Part shown: one piece after another, positions 9,354-18,382 of the stretch
Numbering within the stretch: the first letter of the stretch is position 1
Layout of the letters: every line of letters starts with the position of its first letter
DNA from: Kangiella taiwanensis
GTDB taxonomy: Bacteria; Pseudomonadota; Gammaproteobacteria; Enterobacterales; Kangiellaceae
Assembly (NCBI RefSeq): GCF_020005165.1
Contig: NZ_JAHCLT010000002.1
Coordinates: 62,001-126,000, forward strand
Direction: 5' to 3'
DNA: 64,000 nucleotides
Position numbers and translations under genes: made by a program
Notes under the pieces: model-generated
The model's database searches: none
Told to the model about the DNA's origin: nothing
What the model saw: only the letters and a program-made list of their open reading frames with translations

Positions 9354-11708
9354 CTAATCATTTAAATATGTCACTGTTTGTCGATCTATTTTAGCACCAA
9401 AATGTTGCTGAAGCTGTTGACTAAAACGATGCTGATTTAAATCTTCACATGCCTTTTGCAATCGTAACTTCGCTTGATGCTGCCAGATTTGTGCTGGCGT
9501 TTCTATGCTAGGTACTTTGAGCTGCCACTCGACAGTCACTGGCTTGCCAAGAAACACTTCTAAAGACTGCTTTACATTAGCTTTAGCGCCATCTGTAAGC
9601 AGCACTTCTTGTTCAGGTGATAACTCTAACGTTAGAGCATCTCCCGAAGTCCAAATCGCACAACTGGACTGTGCTATTTGGTGGTAACTCCCATCTAATT
9701 CAAGCTTTTTGACTAAATTTGCCCACTCCATAGCCTCTTCTGGCACATTAAGTTCTGGGATAAACTCTGGCTCTTCGTCCTTTTCTGCCACTTCCATTGG
9801 AACCACTGGTGCTTCTTGGTGCGTACTGTCTTCATGATCGCCAAGCTCTTGGCTCGCCCGCATCAACCGCTCAATATCACTATCGTAACTTTCGGCCTCA
9901 GCTTGGGATTCTTGGCTCGGTTTAGCATTATCACTAGGTTGCGGCGCGTCATCCTCGAAAGTCTTATCAATGACTAACGATCGCTCCTCACCCTGTCGCT
10001 CTTCAATAGTAGGCTGAGCCCCTTCTAAAGCCGGCGGCTTTTGTGTAGTGGCAGGAGGTTGCTGAGTATTACCGGTGGAATCTTGAGTATCTTCAGAATT
10101 TGATGAAAAACTCAAACCTAACGCGGAATGAAGACTGGCCAAGGCTTCATTATCACTTTCATCACGATTATTACTTTGACTTGGAGAACGCTTTACTGGG
10201 TTATTATCTACTGGATTGTTATCTGAACGAGATACTGGCTTAGAGGTTGTTGAAACTTGCTCACTATCCCCCGCCAAGTAAGACGAATAACCTTCTTCCT
10301 CGGAATCATCTTGCTGAATGAATTGTTCATAGCCAGCAAAGTCATCTGCCGAGCTGTTAACCTTCTCGCTGACTGGTGTGTTTTTGTGTTGTGGCTCATC
10401 TGGCTGTGTCTGCTCTTGTGTCACACCGCCCAGCGGTTTATCAACAACGGCACTGTTGTCTGATTCATTAGTGCTGGTGTGTGGTTTTGCTGGAGCCTCT
10501 TGGCTTTGGGTCGACTCAGTGGAGTTCTTTTTAGCCTCAGTGACTGAGCGGGACTCAGAGGGCGTAACTGCTTCAGGGGCTTTTATACTAACTTTTTTTT
10601 TTGGAGATTGCCCTTGGCTATTAGCGCCTGAATCTATTTGGAACGCCAACATACGTAACAAAGCCATCTCTAAGCCTTGCTTGGCTGTCGGTGCCCACTC
10701 CAAATCTCGGCGTGCATGCAAACCTAGCTGATAATACATTTGAAGATCCGCAGCCTCAAACACTTCTGCGAACTCTGGAATGTAGGATGCTGCAGAGTCC
10801 AACATCACTTGAGTCGCCTGATACACAGCGACTTGATGAAGTCTGCTCAGCAGTTCTTTCAGTGCATCCGCAAAATCTACAGGATAGTGACTCATATCAT
10901 CAACAGCTTTAATCGCCATGACGCTATCTCGACTCGCTAAAGCCTCAAGCAAGCGCACCATAAACTTGTGATCAATGGTGCCCAGCATAGTACGAATATC
11001 TTCTTCGAGTACTTTACCCTGCCCATAAGCAATCGCTTGGTCGAGAAGACTTAGAGCATCACGCATACTGCCTTCTGCTGATTGCGCAATAAGATTTAAC
11101 GCTGGCGCTTCAAAATTAATCGACTCTTGCTCAAGAATAAATTGTAAATGGTTTGCAATTGTAGCTTCATCCATGTGCTTGAGGTGAAACTGCAAACAGC
11201 GCGACAGAACGGTCACCGGCAATTTTTGCGGATCAGTCGTTGCGAGTAAAAAGATAACGTGTTCAGGTGGCTCTTCAAGCGTTTTCAGTAGCGCGTTGAA
11301 TGAACTGTTAGAGAGCATGTGAACCTCATCGATGAGGTAAACCTTATAACGTCCGCGGGTCGGCCGGTATTGAACATTCTCAAGTAGCTCACGAGTATCA
11401 TCGACTTTCGTTCGAGAAGCAGCGTCAACCTCAATCAAATCAACAAAGCGGCCTTCATCGATTTCAGAGCAGCTACCGCATTGGCCACATGGCGTTGCCG
11501 TGACACCCTCAGCTTCGCAGTTTAAACACTTCGAAAGAATTCGGGCAATGGTGGTCTTCCCTACGCCACGAGTGCCGGTGAACAAATAAGCATGGTGCAA
11601 ACGACCACTTTCAATAGCGTTCACCAACGCACGACTAACGTGCTCTTGACCACGAAGTTCTTGGAAGTTTTTTGGGCGCCATTTACGGGCGAGCACTTGA
11701 TAGCTCAT
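9354..11708 (-). CDS. dnaX: DNA polymerase III subunits tau/gamma
   Basis: 784 residues. Clamp-loader ATPase with P-loop GTRGVGKTT, zinc-binding cysteines (CLNCEAE...CGQCGSC), DEVH Walker B (LIDEVHML), sensor 1/SRC motif (VLSRCLQFHLK), domains II-III to about residue 372, a long low-complexity acidic/Gln/Ser-rich linker (about 373-650) and a C-terminal tau domain (about 660-784) that in E. coli binds the polymerase alpha subunit. An A10 run at codons 369-372 offers a slippage site yielding a short gamma form. First gene of dnaX-ebfC-recR. Confidence 0.95.
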   Translation of the reverse strand: MSYQVLARKWRPKNFQELRGQEHVSRALVNAIESGRLHHAYLFTGTRGVGKTTIARILSKCLNCEAEGVTATPCGQCGSCSEIDEGRFVDLIEVDAASRTKVDDTRELLENVQYRPTRGRYKVYLIDEVHMLSNSSFNALLKTLEEPPEHVIFLLATTDPQKLPVTVLSRCLQFHLKHMDEATIANHLQFILEQESINFEAPALNLIAQSAEGSMRDALSLLDQAIAYGQGKVLEEDIRTMLGTIDHKFMVRLLEALASRDSVMAIKAVDDMSHYPVDFADALKELLSRLHQVAVYQATQVMLDSAASYIPEFAEVFEAADLQMYYQLGLHARRDLEWAPTAKQGLEMALLRMLAFQIDSGANSQGQSPKKKVSIKAPEAVTPSESRSVTEAKKNSTESTQSQEAPAKPHTSTNESDNSAVVDKPLGGVTQEQTQPDEPQHKNTPVSEKVNSSADDFAGYEQFIQQDDSEEEGYSSYLAGDSEQVSTTSKPVSRSDNNPVDNNPVKRSPSQSNNRDESDNEALASLHSALGLSFSSNSEDTQDSTGNTQQPPATTQKPPALEGAQPTIEERQGEERSLVIDKTFEDDAPQPSDNAKPSQESQAEAESYDSDIERLMRASQELGDHEDSTHQEAPVVPMEVAEKDEEPEFIPELNVPEEAMEWANLVKKLELDGSYHQIAQSSCAIWTSGDALTLELSPEQEVLLTDGAKANVKQSLEVFLGKPVTVEWQLKVPSIETPAQIWQHQAKLRLQKACEDLNQHRFSQQLQQHFGAKIDRQTVTYLND
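10593..10602 (-). other. A10 slippery run in dnaX for gamma production
   Basis: The minus strand reads CCA AAA AAA AAA GTT AGT ATA AAA. A -1 shift (or one extra A) gives AGT TAG, ending after one residue at about 373 aa. A +1 shift (or one lost A) gives AAG TTA GTA TAA, also ending at once. Both alternative frames therefore stop within three codons, exactly at the end of clamp-loader domain III. E. coli and Thermus make gamma by frameshift or slippage at A-rich runs. That it operates here is inference. Confidence 0.7.
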
Positions 11709-11956
11709 AAAATAATCAGTTTAGAAATGCTTATCGTTTTAGTGCAGAAACCATAGCACACTTTGCAGTAATGGAAAATCAATTTGTCATGGCCACACCG
11801 AAAGCCAGCTTACTTTTATCTATAAAAATCAATAACATAGCTTTTTACCCTTATTTTCCCAACCATGCCCTATTTTGCCCTGTAAATTTATCGCTGTTCT
11901 AACTGCACTCTTCTAGACTGCGTTTTGAACACATAAATTACAACAGAGGTCTCACT

Positions 11957-12454
11957 ATGAAACATTTAAAAACATCACTTCTTATAGCATCAGCAATTGG
12001 TCTAGCAGGGCTTGGAGTTACCGCAAATGGCGCATCAGGTTGCGCGACTTGTGGAGGCTGGTTTTACACCGCCCAGCAATATACCGGTAGTTACAGTTAT
12101 AACTATGCATCAAGAGGCCCTTACGCAACGGAAGAAGACTGCAATCAAGCGCGTAACGCAGACTTTGGTGATGGCGATACTTGGTTACCCAGCGAGTCGT
12201 TAGGTAATGGTTGCTCATGGCGCTTTGAATCTGATTACGGTGCTTATGAAGAAATTTTTGATAAATACAACTTAGCTTCAGGTGACGGAGATAACGGCGG
12301 TGGCATCGGTCATGGTGATACAATTGGCGAGTTAATCAGTGATCAAGAGCTGATTCGCGATATCACCACTTTAAGAGACGTGTTTGAAGTAGAAGCGTAT
12401 GAAAGTAAGCTAGAGTCGATGATCGCGCCGACTGGCAGTAATGAGCCTCGCTAG
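11957..12454 (+). CDS. Hypothetical secreted protein with paired cysteines
   Basis: 165 residues with a Sec signal peptide (about 1-24, ending ANGA) and a short mature part. It begins GCATCGGW, containing a CXXC pair, followed by a Tyr/Ser/Gly-rich stretch, two further cysteines (EDCNQ and NGCSW), a Gly/Asp-rich loop (GDGDNGGGIGHGD) and an acidic helical tail. The four cysteines suggest two disulfides in the periplasm or outside. No family recognised. It stands alone, divergent from dnaX, with its own terminator at 12510-12545. The 248 bp upstream are AT-rich with no other gene. Confidence 0.6.
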   Translation: MKHLKTSLLIASAIGLAGLGVTANGASGCATCGGWFYTAQQYTGSYSYNYASRGPYATEEDCNQARNADFGDGDTWLPSESLGNGCSWRFESDYGAYEEIFDKYNLASGDGDNGGGIGHGDTIGELISDQELIRDITTLRDVFEVEAYESKLESMIAPTGSNEPR

Positions 12455-12509
12455 CTAAGAACTACGATTACAGACTCTCCTAAGAGTGCTGTTCAAATTC
12501 AGTCTCAAC

Positions 12510-12545
12510 AAAAAAGCCGCTCAGTGTCTCCACGAGCGGCTTTTC
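12510..12545 (+). terminator. Terminator of the 11957-12454 gene
   Basis: AAAAGCCGCTC - 11-nt loop - GAGCGGCTTTT. The A/T tracts on both sides allow termination in both directions, so it may also end the SRP RNA transcript coming from the minus strand. Confidence 0.8.
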
Positions 12546-12589
12546 ATAATTCTTACTATCTTTAAATCAAAGACCTTAAATAATTAAAG

Positions 12590-12690
<101 letters not shown>

Positions 12691-12775
12691 TTGCGCGCAT
12701 TATCCCTCAAACCATTTCAATAATAAAGCCCTGAGTCACAAAAATTCATCAAAGCTTTAAGCTTACCCAAAAACC

Positions 12776-13315
12776 TCATAGTGTTCTGACGAAGCCCTGC
12801 TGGATCAACTTTCCTAGAACTGGATCCGCTTCATTGTCACCAATATCAGCATAATCAAAGGTTTGGTAAGACCTCCATTTCGCCACAGCGGTTTCAATGC
12901 TTTGGCCGCTTTCAAGAGACGATAACTCGAACTGCTTGCCATCAATGTCCATTTGATCGACAAAATCATGACCATTAATCAGCAGCTTGAGTTCATCCAG
13001 CATTTTCAACGTCTCTTGACTGGTTAATCGATCAAACTCAATACGGTAACCGACTTCAGGATACACTTGATAAAAACTGGGATGGTCCGTTTTCCATAAA
13101 TGCCACAAGGCAATTTGTTGAGTTCCTTGTGGAGAAAAGGCTAGCGTATCATCCACTAACCAGACGCTAATCACTGACGATTGATTACCACTCGTAACAA
13201 CAAACTCAGCTTTCTTAGCTATCGATTTCGGCTGGGCTAATGCTAAGCTTGATAGAGACAATGCAAGGAAACATACAATTGCAGCAAGGTTCAATAACTT
13301 ATTCGTTTGCAACAT
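12776..13315 (-). CDS. Hypothetical exported protein beside the alkaline phosphatases
   Basis: About 179 residues from ATG 13315 (MLQTNKLLNLAAIV...); an upstream GTG at 13336 is possible but would put extra polar residues before the signal sequence. A signal peptide ends near SLALAQP. The mature protein is mixed alpha/beta with no cysteines and ends QQGFVRTL. No family recognised. It is 69 bp downstream of the second alkaline phosphatase on the same strand and may belong to the same phosphate-responsive unit. No function is assigned. Confidence 0.6.
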   Translation of the reverse strand: MLQTNKLLNLAAIVCFLALSLSSLALAQPKSIAKKAEFVVTSGNQSSVISVWLVDDTLAFSPQGTQQIALWHLWKTDHPSFYQVYPEVGYRIEFDRLTSQETLKMLDELKLLINGHDFVDQMDIDGKQFELSSLESGQSIETAVAKWRSYQTFDYADIGDNEADPVLGKLIQQGFVRTL

Positions 13316-13405
13316 ATTCGACTCGTTTAATACCACTCTTTAACTTCAACTAAGGTCAATTGAGACCAACGCTCTTTTTTCAAGAGCGCCGGCCAATTGT
13401 ATGCG

Positions 13406-15052
13406 TTATTGCGCAGCCTCAGCTTTGCCAACTAAATCTGCGGCATGGTTCATCGCATGGAAAATATTGCTTTGCTCATGGGTACCACGTAATAGCTGCG
13501 CTCCAGGCCCAATAGCATAAATACCGACATCTTCCCCTGAGTGTGTTTCTGATCCAAGCGGTATTAACGCCTCCTGATGATAGCCCGATGATTGCGTATC
13601 AACACCTGCTAAATCATGACGGCCAGCAGCTCCAGCATCAGCATACCGCTGATCACCACCATTGCCTTCTCCGTAATCAGCAAAACCTAATCCATTAGTG
13701 TAACCAACCGTTGTGTAAGGCATATCATCACCAGCCATCACAGCCTCGTCTTCAGCGTGTCCATGACTATCATTCCCTTTAACGAGACCCAAAATTGGGT
13801 TGCCTCGAGTGGGGTAACCAGCCAAAGTAAACACATGACTATGATCAGCTGTCACGACTATCAGAGTCTCGCTCAAGTCCACTTTGTCGACAGCAGCCTG
13901 TACCGCCTTAGCGAACTCTACAGCGTCCTCTAATGCACGGTAGGCGTTACCCGCGTGGTGACCATGATCGATACGACCTGACTCCACCGTTAAAAAGAAA
14001 CCTTTGTCATTCTTACTCAAGATATCGATCGATTTCGACGTCATCTCACTCAGAGAAGGCTCTCCAGCCACATCATTCTCACGGTCAGCCTCATACTCCA
14101 TGTGCGAGGAGTTAAATAAACCTAGCACCTTGGTCGTCGTATCAGCATTCAGAGCATCGAACCCAGCTTGGTCATAAACATAGTTACCCATGGCATATTT
14201 TGACTTCCAAGAATCAATCAGGTTTACCCCATCGGTGCGTTTGCCAGTTTTTCCCTCCTCATCGGTCAAAGAGTTGGGAATGAAGTGACGGCGTCCACCG
14301 CCCATAACGACATCAATGCCATCACCATAAGAAAAATCAATCAACTGAGTTGCGATATCTTTACAGCCATTGCTTTTCGCTTCATCCGTTAATCCGTCAT
14401 CGCTTTCCCAGTTACGCTCTGGTGACTTTGCGTAAGTAGCCGCTGGCGTAGCATGAGTTATACGCGCTGTAGAGACCACACCCGTCGACATACCCGACAT
14501 TTCAGCTAGCTCGACAGCGGTAACCAGCTCATTTCCTTTTGCAGAGCCACAGTCGGCACGTAGCGCTTGGTCTGGGTAACCAATCACACCCGCCTTGGTT
14601 TTGACGCCACTGATCATAGCCGTCATGGTGCCTGCTGAATCTGGTGTTTGTTGATTGGTGTTATAAGTTTTGGCGAAACCCGCTACAGGAAACTTCTCAA
14701 AGCTCAGTTGATACTCTTCTCCTGTCGCCCCCTCTTTTTGACCAGCGAAAATTCGTGCCGCAGTCACAGTAGAAACACCCATACCGTCACCAACGAACAA
14801 TATAACGTTCTTAGCCGCACCTTTAGCCAATAACTCCTCAGTATCTAATGCCGCATCAACTTGCGCTTTGCCCTGATTGAACCATTGGTTGGTTTTGGTC
14901 CAGTCAACACTTGAAACCGGTGGTTCAGGGTCTGGAGTCGAATCTTCATCATCATCGCCAAAACAAGCAGTCAATAATGTCGCTGATACCAATACACTCA
15001 ATAGTTTGTAAGCATGTTTTTTAGAGTGCTGCTTCTTTTTAAAAATACTCAT
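13406..15052 (-). CDS. Alkaline phosphatase, lipoprotein form
   Basis: 548 residues with a lipoprotein signal ending LLTACFGDDDE (Cys lipidated, Asp after it). Complete PhoA-type active site: FVGDGMG (metal Asp), TPDSAGT with the nucleophilic Ser, HATPAA, ESGRIDHGHHAGN, TADHSHV and SETHSGED (zinc His). The His residues in HATPAA and IDHGHH replace E. coli Asp153 and Lys328; this is the His/His type usually linked with more Mg-dependent, faster enzymes. Paralogue of the adjacent 15094-16665 gene, clearly homologous along the whole length. Predicted to scavenge phosphate from monoesters at the cell surface or periplasm. 41 bp behind the first gene, so probably co-transcribed. Confidence 0.9.
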   Translation of the reverse strand: MSIFKKKQHSKKHAYKLLSVLVSATLLTACFGDDDEDSTPDPEPPVSSVDWTKTNQWFNQGKAQVDAALDTEELLAKGAAKNVILFVGDGMGVSTVTAARIFAGQKEGATGEEYQLSFEKFPVAGFAKTYNTNQQTPDSAGTMTAMISGVKTKAGVIGYPDQALRADCGSAKGNELVTAVELAEMSGMSTGVVSTARITHATPAATYAKSPERNWESDDGLTDEAKSNGCKDIATQLIDFSYGDGIDVVMGGGRRHFIPNSLTDEEGKTGKRTDGVNLIDSWKSKYAMGNYVYDQAGFDALNADTTTKVLGLFNSSHMEYEADRENDVAGEPSLSEMTSKSIDILSKNDKGFFLTVESGRIDHGHHAGNAYRALEDAVEFAKAVQAAVDKVDLSETLIVVTADHSHVFTLAGYPTRGNPILGLVKGNDSHGHAEDEAVMAGDDMPYTTVGYTNGLGFADYGEGNGGDQRYADAGAAGRHDLAGVDTQSSGYHQEALIPLGSETHSGEDVGIYAIGPGAQLLRGTHEQSNIFHAMNHAADLVGKAEAAQ

Positions 15053-15093
15053 TGTTTTAATCCTCTAATTCTATTGTGATGGCTGCTCAGTGT

Positions 15094-16665
15094 TTACTGA
15101 TAAGCTACGCCACCAAGTTCGGCTGCTTGGTTAATGACATGAAAGATAACGTTTTGCTCGATTACACCCTGTAACAAATGTGCTCCAGGGCCAACAGCGT
15201 GAACCGTGATATCTTCCCCAGCGTGAGTTTCAGAACCTAAAGGAACCAGTGCCTCTTGGTGAAAACCAGAGTGAGTTGTATCAATACTTGTGAGATCAGC
15301 ACGACCGGCATGAGCATCATCACCGTAACGTTGGTCGCCACCATTACCATCCCCATAATCAGCAAAACCTAAACCATTTGCATAGCCCACTGTGGTGTAT
15401 GGCATCCCGTCTGCAGCCAGAGAAGGATCTGCTTTTGGCTGACCATTGCCATCGGTCGACTTCACCACACCTAAAATGGGATTACCGCGCTGCGGGTAGC
15501 CAGCAATCGTAAATACATGACTGTGATCAGCAGTGACAATAATCAATGTTTCCTCAGGGTCCGTGTTATCCATGGCATACTGAATGGCGTTTGCGAAGGC
15601 AATAGTGTCGTCCAGTGCTCGATAGGCATTCCCAGCGTGATGCCCGTGGTCAATTCGACCTGACTCCACCATTAAGAAGTAGCCATTATCATTTTTCTTT
15701 AAGACCTCTAATGCGCCTTCCGTCATTTCTGCAACCGTAGGTTCTCCACCAACATCTTTTAAACGATCTGTGTTGTACTCCATGTGTGAAGAATTAAATA
15801 GCGCCAGTAACTTGTCTGTATTTGCTAAGTCTAAACCCGAAAAACTGGACTGGTCTTCAACATAGAAAGCCGCTTGGTCGTTGTAGCGCTCCAACCATTC
15901 ATTAGTTAAGTCACGACCATCAGTTCGCTTACCAGACTTTCCTTCTGAATCAGTTGTAGTCTCTGGAATAAAGTGACGACGTCCACCACCCATAACAACA
16001 TCAATACCGTCACCTGCTTCTAACTCAACAAGCTGAGCAGCAATATCCTTACAACCTGCCGCTTTAGCTTCTTCAGGTAGTCCATCGTCACTTTCCCAGT
16101 TACGCTCAGGGACTTTAGAGTAAGTTGCGGCAGGCGTAGCGTGCGTGACACGAGCGGTAGAGATAATCCCCGTAGACATGCCCTTTTCTTCAGCCATCTC
16201 TAAAGCCGTTTTCAACTCATAGCCTGATGCCGTATCACAGTTCGCACGATCAGTATCTGGCGCAATATTGATCACCCCGGCTTTGGTTTTTACGCCAGTC
16301 ATCATCGCAGTCATGGTGCCCGCAGAATCAGGTGTTTGTTGGTTTGTGTTATAGGTTTTTACCTGGGCGCTATAGGGCATCTTCTCGAACGACAAAACAT
16401 TTTCCTCCCCAGTATCGCCTTGGCGCTGTCCTGCTAAAATTCTGGCTGCAGTGATAGTGGAAACACCCATACCATCACCGACGAATAAAATGACGTTCTT
16501 AGCTTTCTTTTTTGGAGCTAGGTTTAATTGTTTATCAATAGCAGCTTTACCATCGGTAAACCAAGGGCTGTTCGATTGAACATCAGGAAGAACGGCTGAA
16601 TGCGCAACAGAAACCAGTCCGCAAGTCACCGCCGTAGCTATTATAGTTTTACTTAGACGACGCAT
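15094..16665 (-). CDS. Alkaline phosphatase, secreted form
   Basis: 523 residues with a type I signal peptide (MRRLSKTIIATAVTCGLVSVA, cut near AHSA), so soluble in the periplasm or released, in contrast to the lipidated paralogue next to it. Same motifs: FVGDGMG, TPDSAGT (Ser nucleophile), HATPAA, ESGRIDHGHHAGN, TADHSHV and SETHAGED. Promoter-proximal gene of the pair, with PHO-box-like repeats 57-107 bp upstream. Tandem duplication followed by a change of sorting signal is the simplest reading. Confidence 0.92.
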   Translation of the reverse strand: MRRLSKTIIATAVTCGLVSVAHSAVLPDVQSNSPWFTDGKAAIDKQLNLAPKKKAKNVILFVGDGMGVSTITAARILAGQRQGDTGEENVLSFEKMPYSAQVKTYNTNQQTPDSAGTMTAMMTGVKTKAGVINIAPDTDRANCDTASGYELKTALEMAEEKGMSTGIISTARVTHATPAATYSKVPERNWESDDGLPEEAKAAGCKDIAAQLVELEAGDGIDVVMGGGRRHFIPETTTDSEGKSGKRTDGRDLTNEWLERYNDQAAFYVEDQSSFSGLDLANTDKLLALFNSSHMEYNTDRLKDVGGEPTVAEMTEGALEVLKKNDNGYFLMVESGRIDHGHHAGNAYRALDDTIAFANAIQYAMDNTDPEETLIIVTADHSHVFTIAGYPQRGNPILGVVKSTDGNGQPKADPSLAADGMPYTTVGYANGLGFADYGDGNGGDQRYGDDAHAGRADLTSIDTTHSGFHQEALVPLGSETHAGEDITVHAVGPGAHLLQGVIEQNVIFHVINQAAELGGVAYQ

Positions 16666-16721
16666 AAATTTATCCTCAAATGGGGTTTGTTTATTTAGCG
16701 CCTATAGACTATTTATCTAAG

Positions 16722-16772
16722 GTGACGATACCGTGACATCCACTTGTCATTCTGGTTGCAACTTGATGACAA
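16722..16772 (-). promoter_or_regulatory. PHO boxes upstream of the alkaline phosphatases
   Basis: On the minus strand ATGTCAC-GGTA-TCGTCAC (16722-16739) matches the PhoB 7-4-7 pattern CTGTCAT-N4-CTGTCAC. A second, weaker unit TTGTCAT-CAAG-TTGCAAC (16755-16772) lies upstream. They are about 57-107 bp ahead of the first phosphatase start. PhoB control is expected for phosphatases but is inferred here from the motif only. Confidence 0.7.
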
Positions 16773-16908
16773 ACCGGTGTTCTTATTTCCCTTTGTGACA
16801 TGGCTCACTTTTGAAACTGATGATTATTTGCTATATGGTTTCAATAGGCGTGTGCTATATTAGCCACCACAAAAATCATGACATTCATAAAGCAACACAA
16901 GGTAACCC

Positions 16909-17823
16909 ATGAAAATCGGTATTCTTTCTCGCAACGCTAAATTGTATTCGACGAGACGACTGGTCGAAGCCGCCAAAGAACGTGGACACGAGCCACAAGT
17001 GGTGGATGTACTGAAATGCTTTATGAATATTACAGCTAACCGCCCTACGGTTCACAGTAAGGTTCGTGGGGAGGTAACTCAACTCACCTTTGATGCTGTT
17101 ATCCCAAGGATTGGAGCATCTATAACAGCTTACGGAACAGCTGTGCTTCGACAATTTGAAGTGGGCGGCGTCTACTCCGTAAACGAATCTATCGCAATTA
17201 CGCGCTCTCGTGACAAATTGCGCGCACACCAATTACTCGCTCGCAAAGGCGTTGGTATGCCGATTACCAGCTATGCCCACTCGATCGATGCTACTGATGA
17301 AATCATTCAATCCGTTGGTGGCGCCCCTCTAATCGTAAAGATTATCGAAAGCACACATGGCAACGGAGTTGTTTTAGCTGAAACGAACAAAGCCGCTGAA
17401 AGTTTGATCAATGCCTTTAGAAGTCTGAATGCAGACTTCCTAGTCCAAGAATTCATCAAAGAGTCTGGTGGCTCCGATGTTCGTTGTTTTGTTGTCGGTG
17501 ACAAAGTGATCGCAGCCATGCAGCGAAGCGCCAAAGAGGGTGAGTTCCGCTCAAACCTTCATCGTGGAGGTAGCGCTGAAGTGACCAAACTCAAACCTGA
17601 GGAGCGAGCTTTAGCGGTAAGAGCAGCCAAAGTTATGGGCCTTGATGTTGCTGGCGTCGACTTGTTACGTTCCGCCCATGGTCCACTCGTTATTGAAGTG
17701 AACTCCTCACCTGGGCTTGAGGGAATTGAAAAAGCCACAGGCAAAGATGTTGCTGGTGCGATTATCAGATATATAGAAAAAGACTCACTGAAAGGCCCTA
17801 ACAAGCCGAAAGGTAAAGGTTAG
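16909..17823 (+). CDS. rimK: RimK, ribosomal protein S6 glutamate ligase family (ATP-grasp)
   Basis: 304 residues, family length. ATP-grasp fold: N-terminal [31 protein letters not shown], the ATP-binding [13 protein letters not shown] glycine loop, DVRCFVVGD, and the Mg site [14 protein letters not shown]. RimK adds glutamates to the C-terminus of ribosomal protein S6 and so tunes translation. It is followed 35 bp later by a RimB-like protease gene, the same partnership as in the Pseudomonas rim operon. Confidence 0.93.
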   Translation: MKIGILSRNAKLYSTRRLVEAAKERGHEPQVVDVLKCFMNITANRPTVHSKVRGEVTQLTFDAVIPRIGASITAYGTAVLRQFEVGGVYSVNESIAITRSRDKLRAHQLLARKGVGMPITSYAHSIDATDEIIQSVGGAPLIVKIIESTHGNGVVLAETNKAAESLINAFRSLNADFLVQEFIKESGGSDVRCFVVGDKVIAAMQRSAKEGEFRSNLHRGGSAEVTKLKPEERALAVRAAKVMGLDVAGVDLLRSAHGPLVIEVNSSPGLEGIEKATGKDVAGAIIRYIEKDSLKGPNKPKGKG

Positions 17824-17858
17824 AGCAAACTGATAATTGAACCAATAAGGAGCTTAAA

Positions 17859-18281
17859 GTGACGAAAATGACTGTCGGCTGGAAAGAAGAAGCCAAGCTA
17901 CTTGAACTCAACATTGACCCAATTAAAGTCAAAGTCGATACGGGCGCTAAAACATCAAGCCTTCATGCCTTCGATATAGAGTCCTTCGAGAAAGATGGCA
18001 CGAGTTATGTGAAGTTTAAGACATGCCCTTACAAACGCCACCCTAAAACTATCGTAGAATGCGAAAGTGAAGTCATCGACTATCGAAAAATCACCAGCTC
18101 CAATGGTCAGACACAACTCAGATACGTCATAAGAACCCCTATTACCATTGGCGGAACTACTTGGGATATTGACATCACTTTGGCCGATCGTAAGAAAATG
18201 CGTTATAAAATGCTCCTCGGCAGAGAAGCCATGCATAACATCCTTGTCTCCCCGCACAAGGCCTACATACAGTCTGACTAA
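17859..18281 (+). CDS. rimB: RimB-like retropepsin-fold protease (ATP-dependent zinc protease family)
   Basis: 140 residues. A single retropepsin-like domain with the catalytic-type motif KVDTGAKTSSLHA near residues 27-39 and the second-strand LLGREAM near the end. The start is GTG 17859, with AAGGAG six bases upstream; the internal ATG at 17868 is too far from that site. In Pseudomonas, RimB is the protease that acts with RimK on S6 polyglutamate tails. Placement right behind rimK supports the same role here. The order is rimK-rimB. Confidence 0.83.
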   Translation: MTKMTVGWKEEAKLLELNIDPIKVKVDTGAKTSSLHAFDIESFEKDGTSYVKFKTCPYKRHPKTIVECESEVIDYRKITSSNGQTQLRYVIRTPITIGGTTWDIDITLADRKKMRYKMLLGREAMHNILVSPHKAYIQSD

Positions 18282-18305
18282 GACTAAACCCAGTTCATGC
18301 GACAC

Positions 18306-18334
18306 TTGCTATAAAGGCGAGTTTCCGCTATCTT
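18306..18334 (+). promoter_or_regulatory. tRNA-type sigma-70 promoter
   Basis: TTGCTA (18306-18311), a 17-bp spacer, TATCTT (18329-18334), then a GC-rich discriminator ACGCGCCC typical of stringently controlled stable-RNA promoters. It lies upstream of the broken tRNA-Ser copy and of the intact one 250 bp further on, and no similarly good promoter was found between them. Confidence 0.6.
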
Positions 18335-18382
18335 ACGCGCCCTGAAAGCACAATGGTTTGGACTTGTGCCGACGGAATAAAG

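Noticed and set aside
10378-10731. 117-residue plus-strand frame inside dnaX
   Set aside because: Antisense of the low-complexity tau linker; Cys/Leu-rich shadow without a ribosome site.
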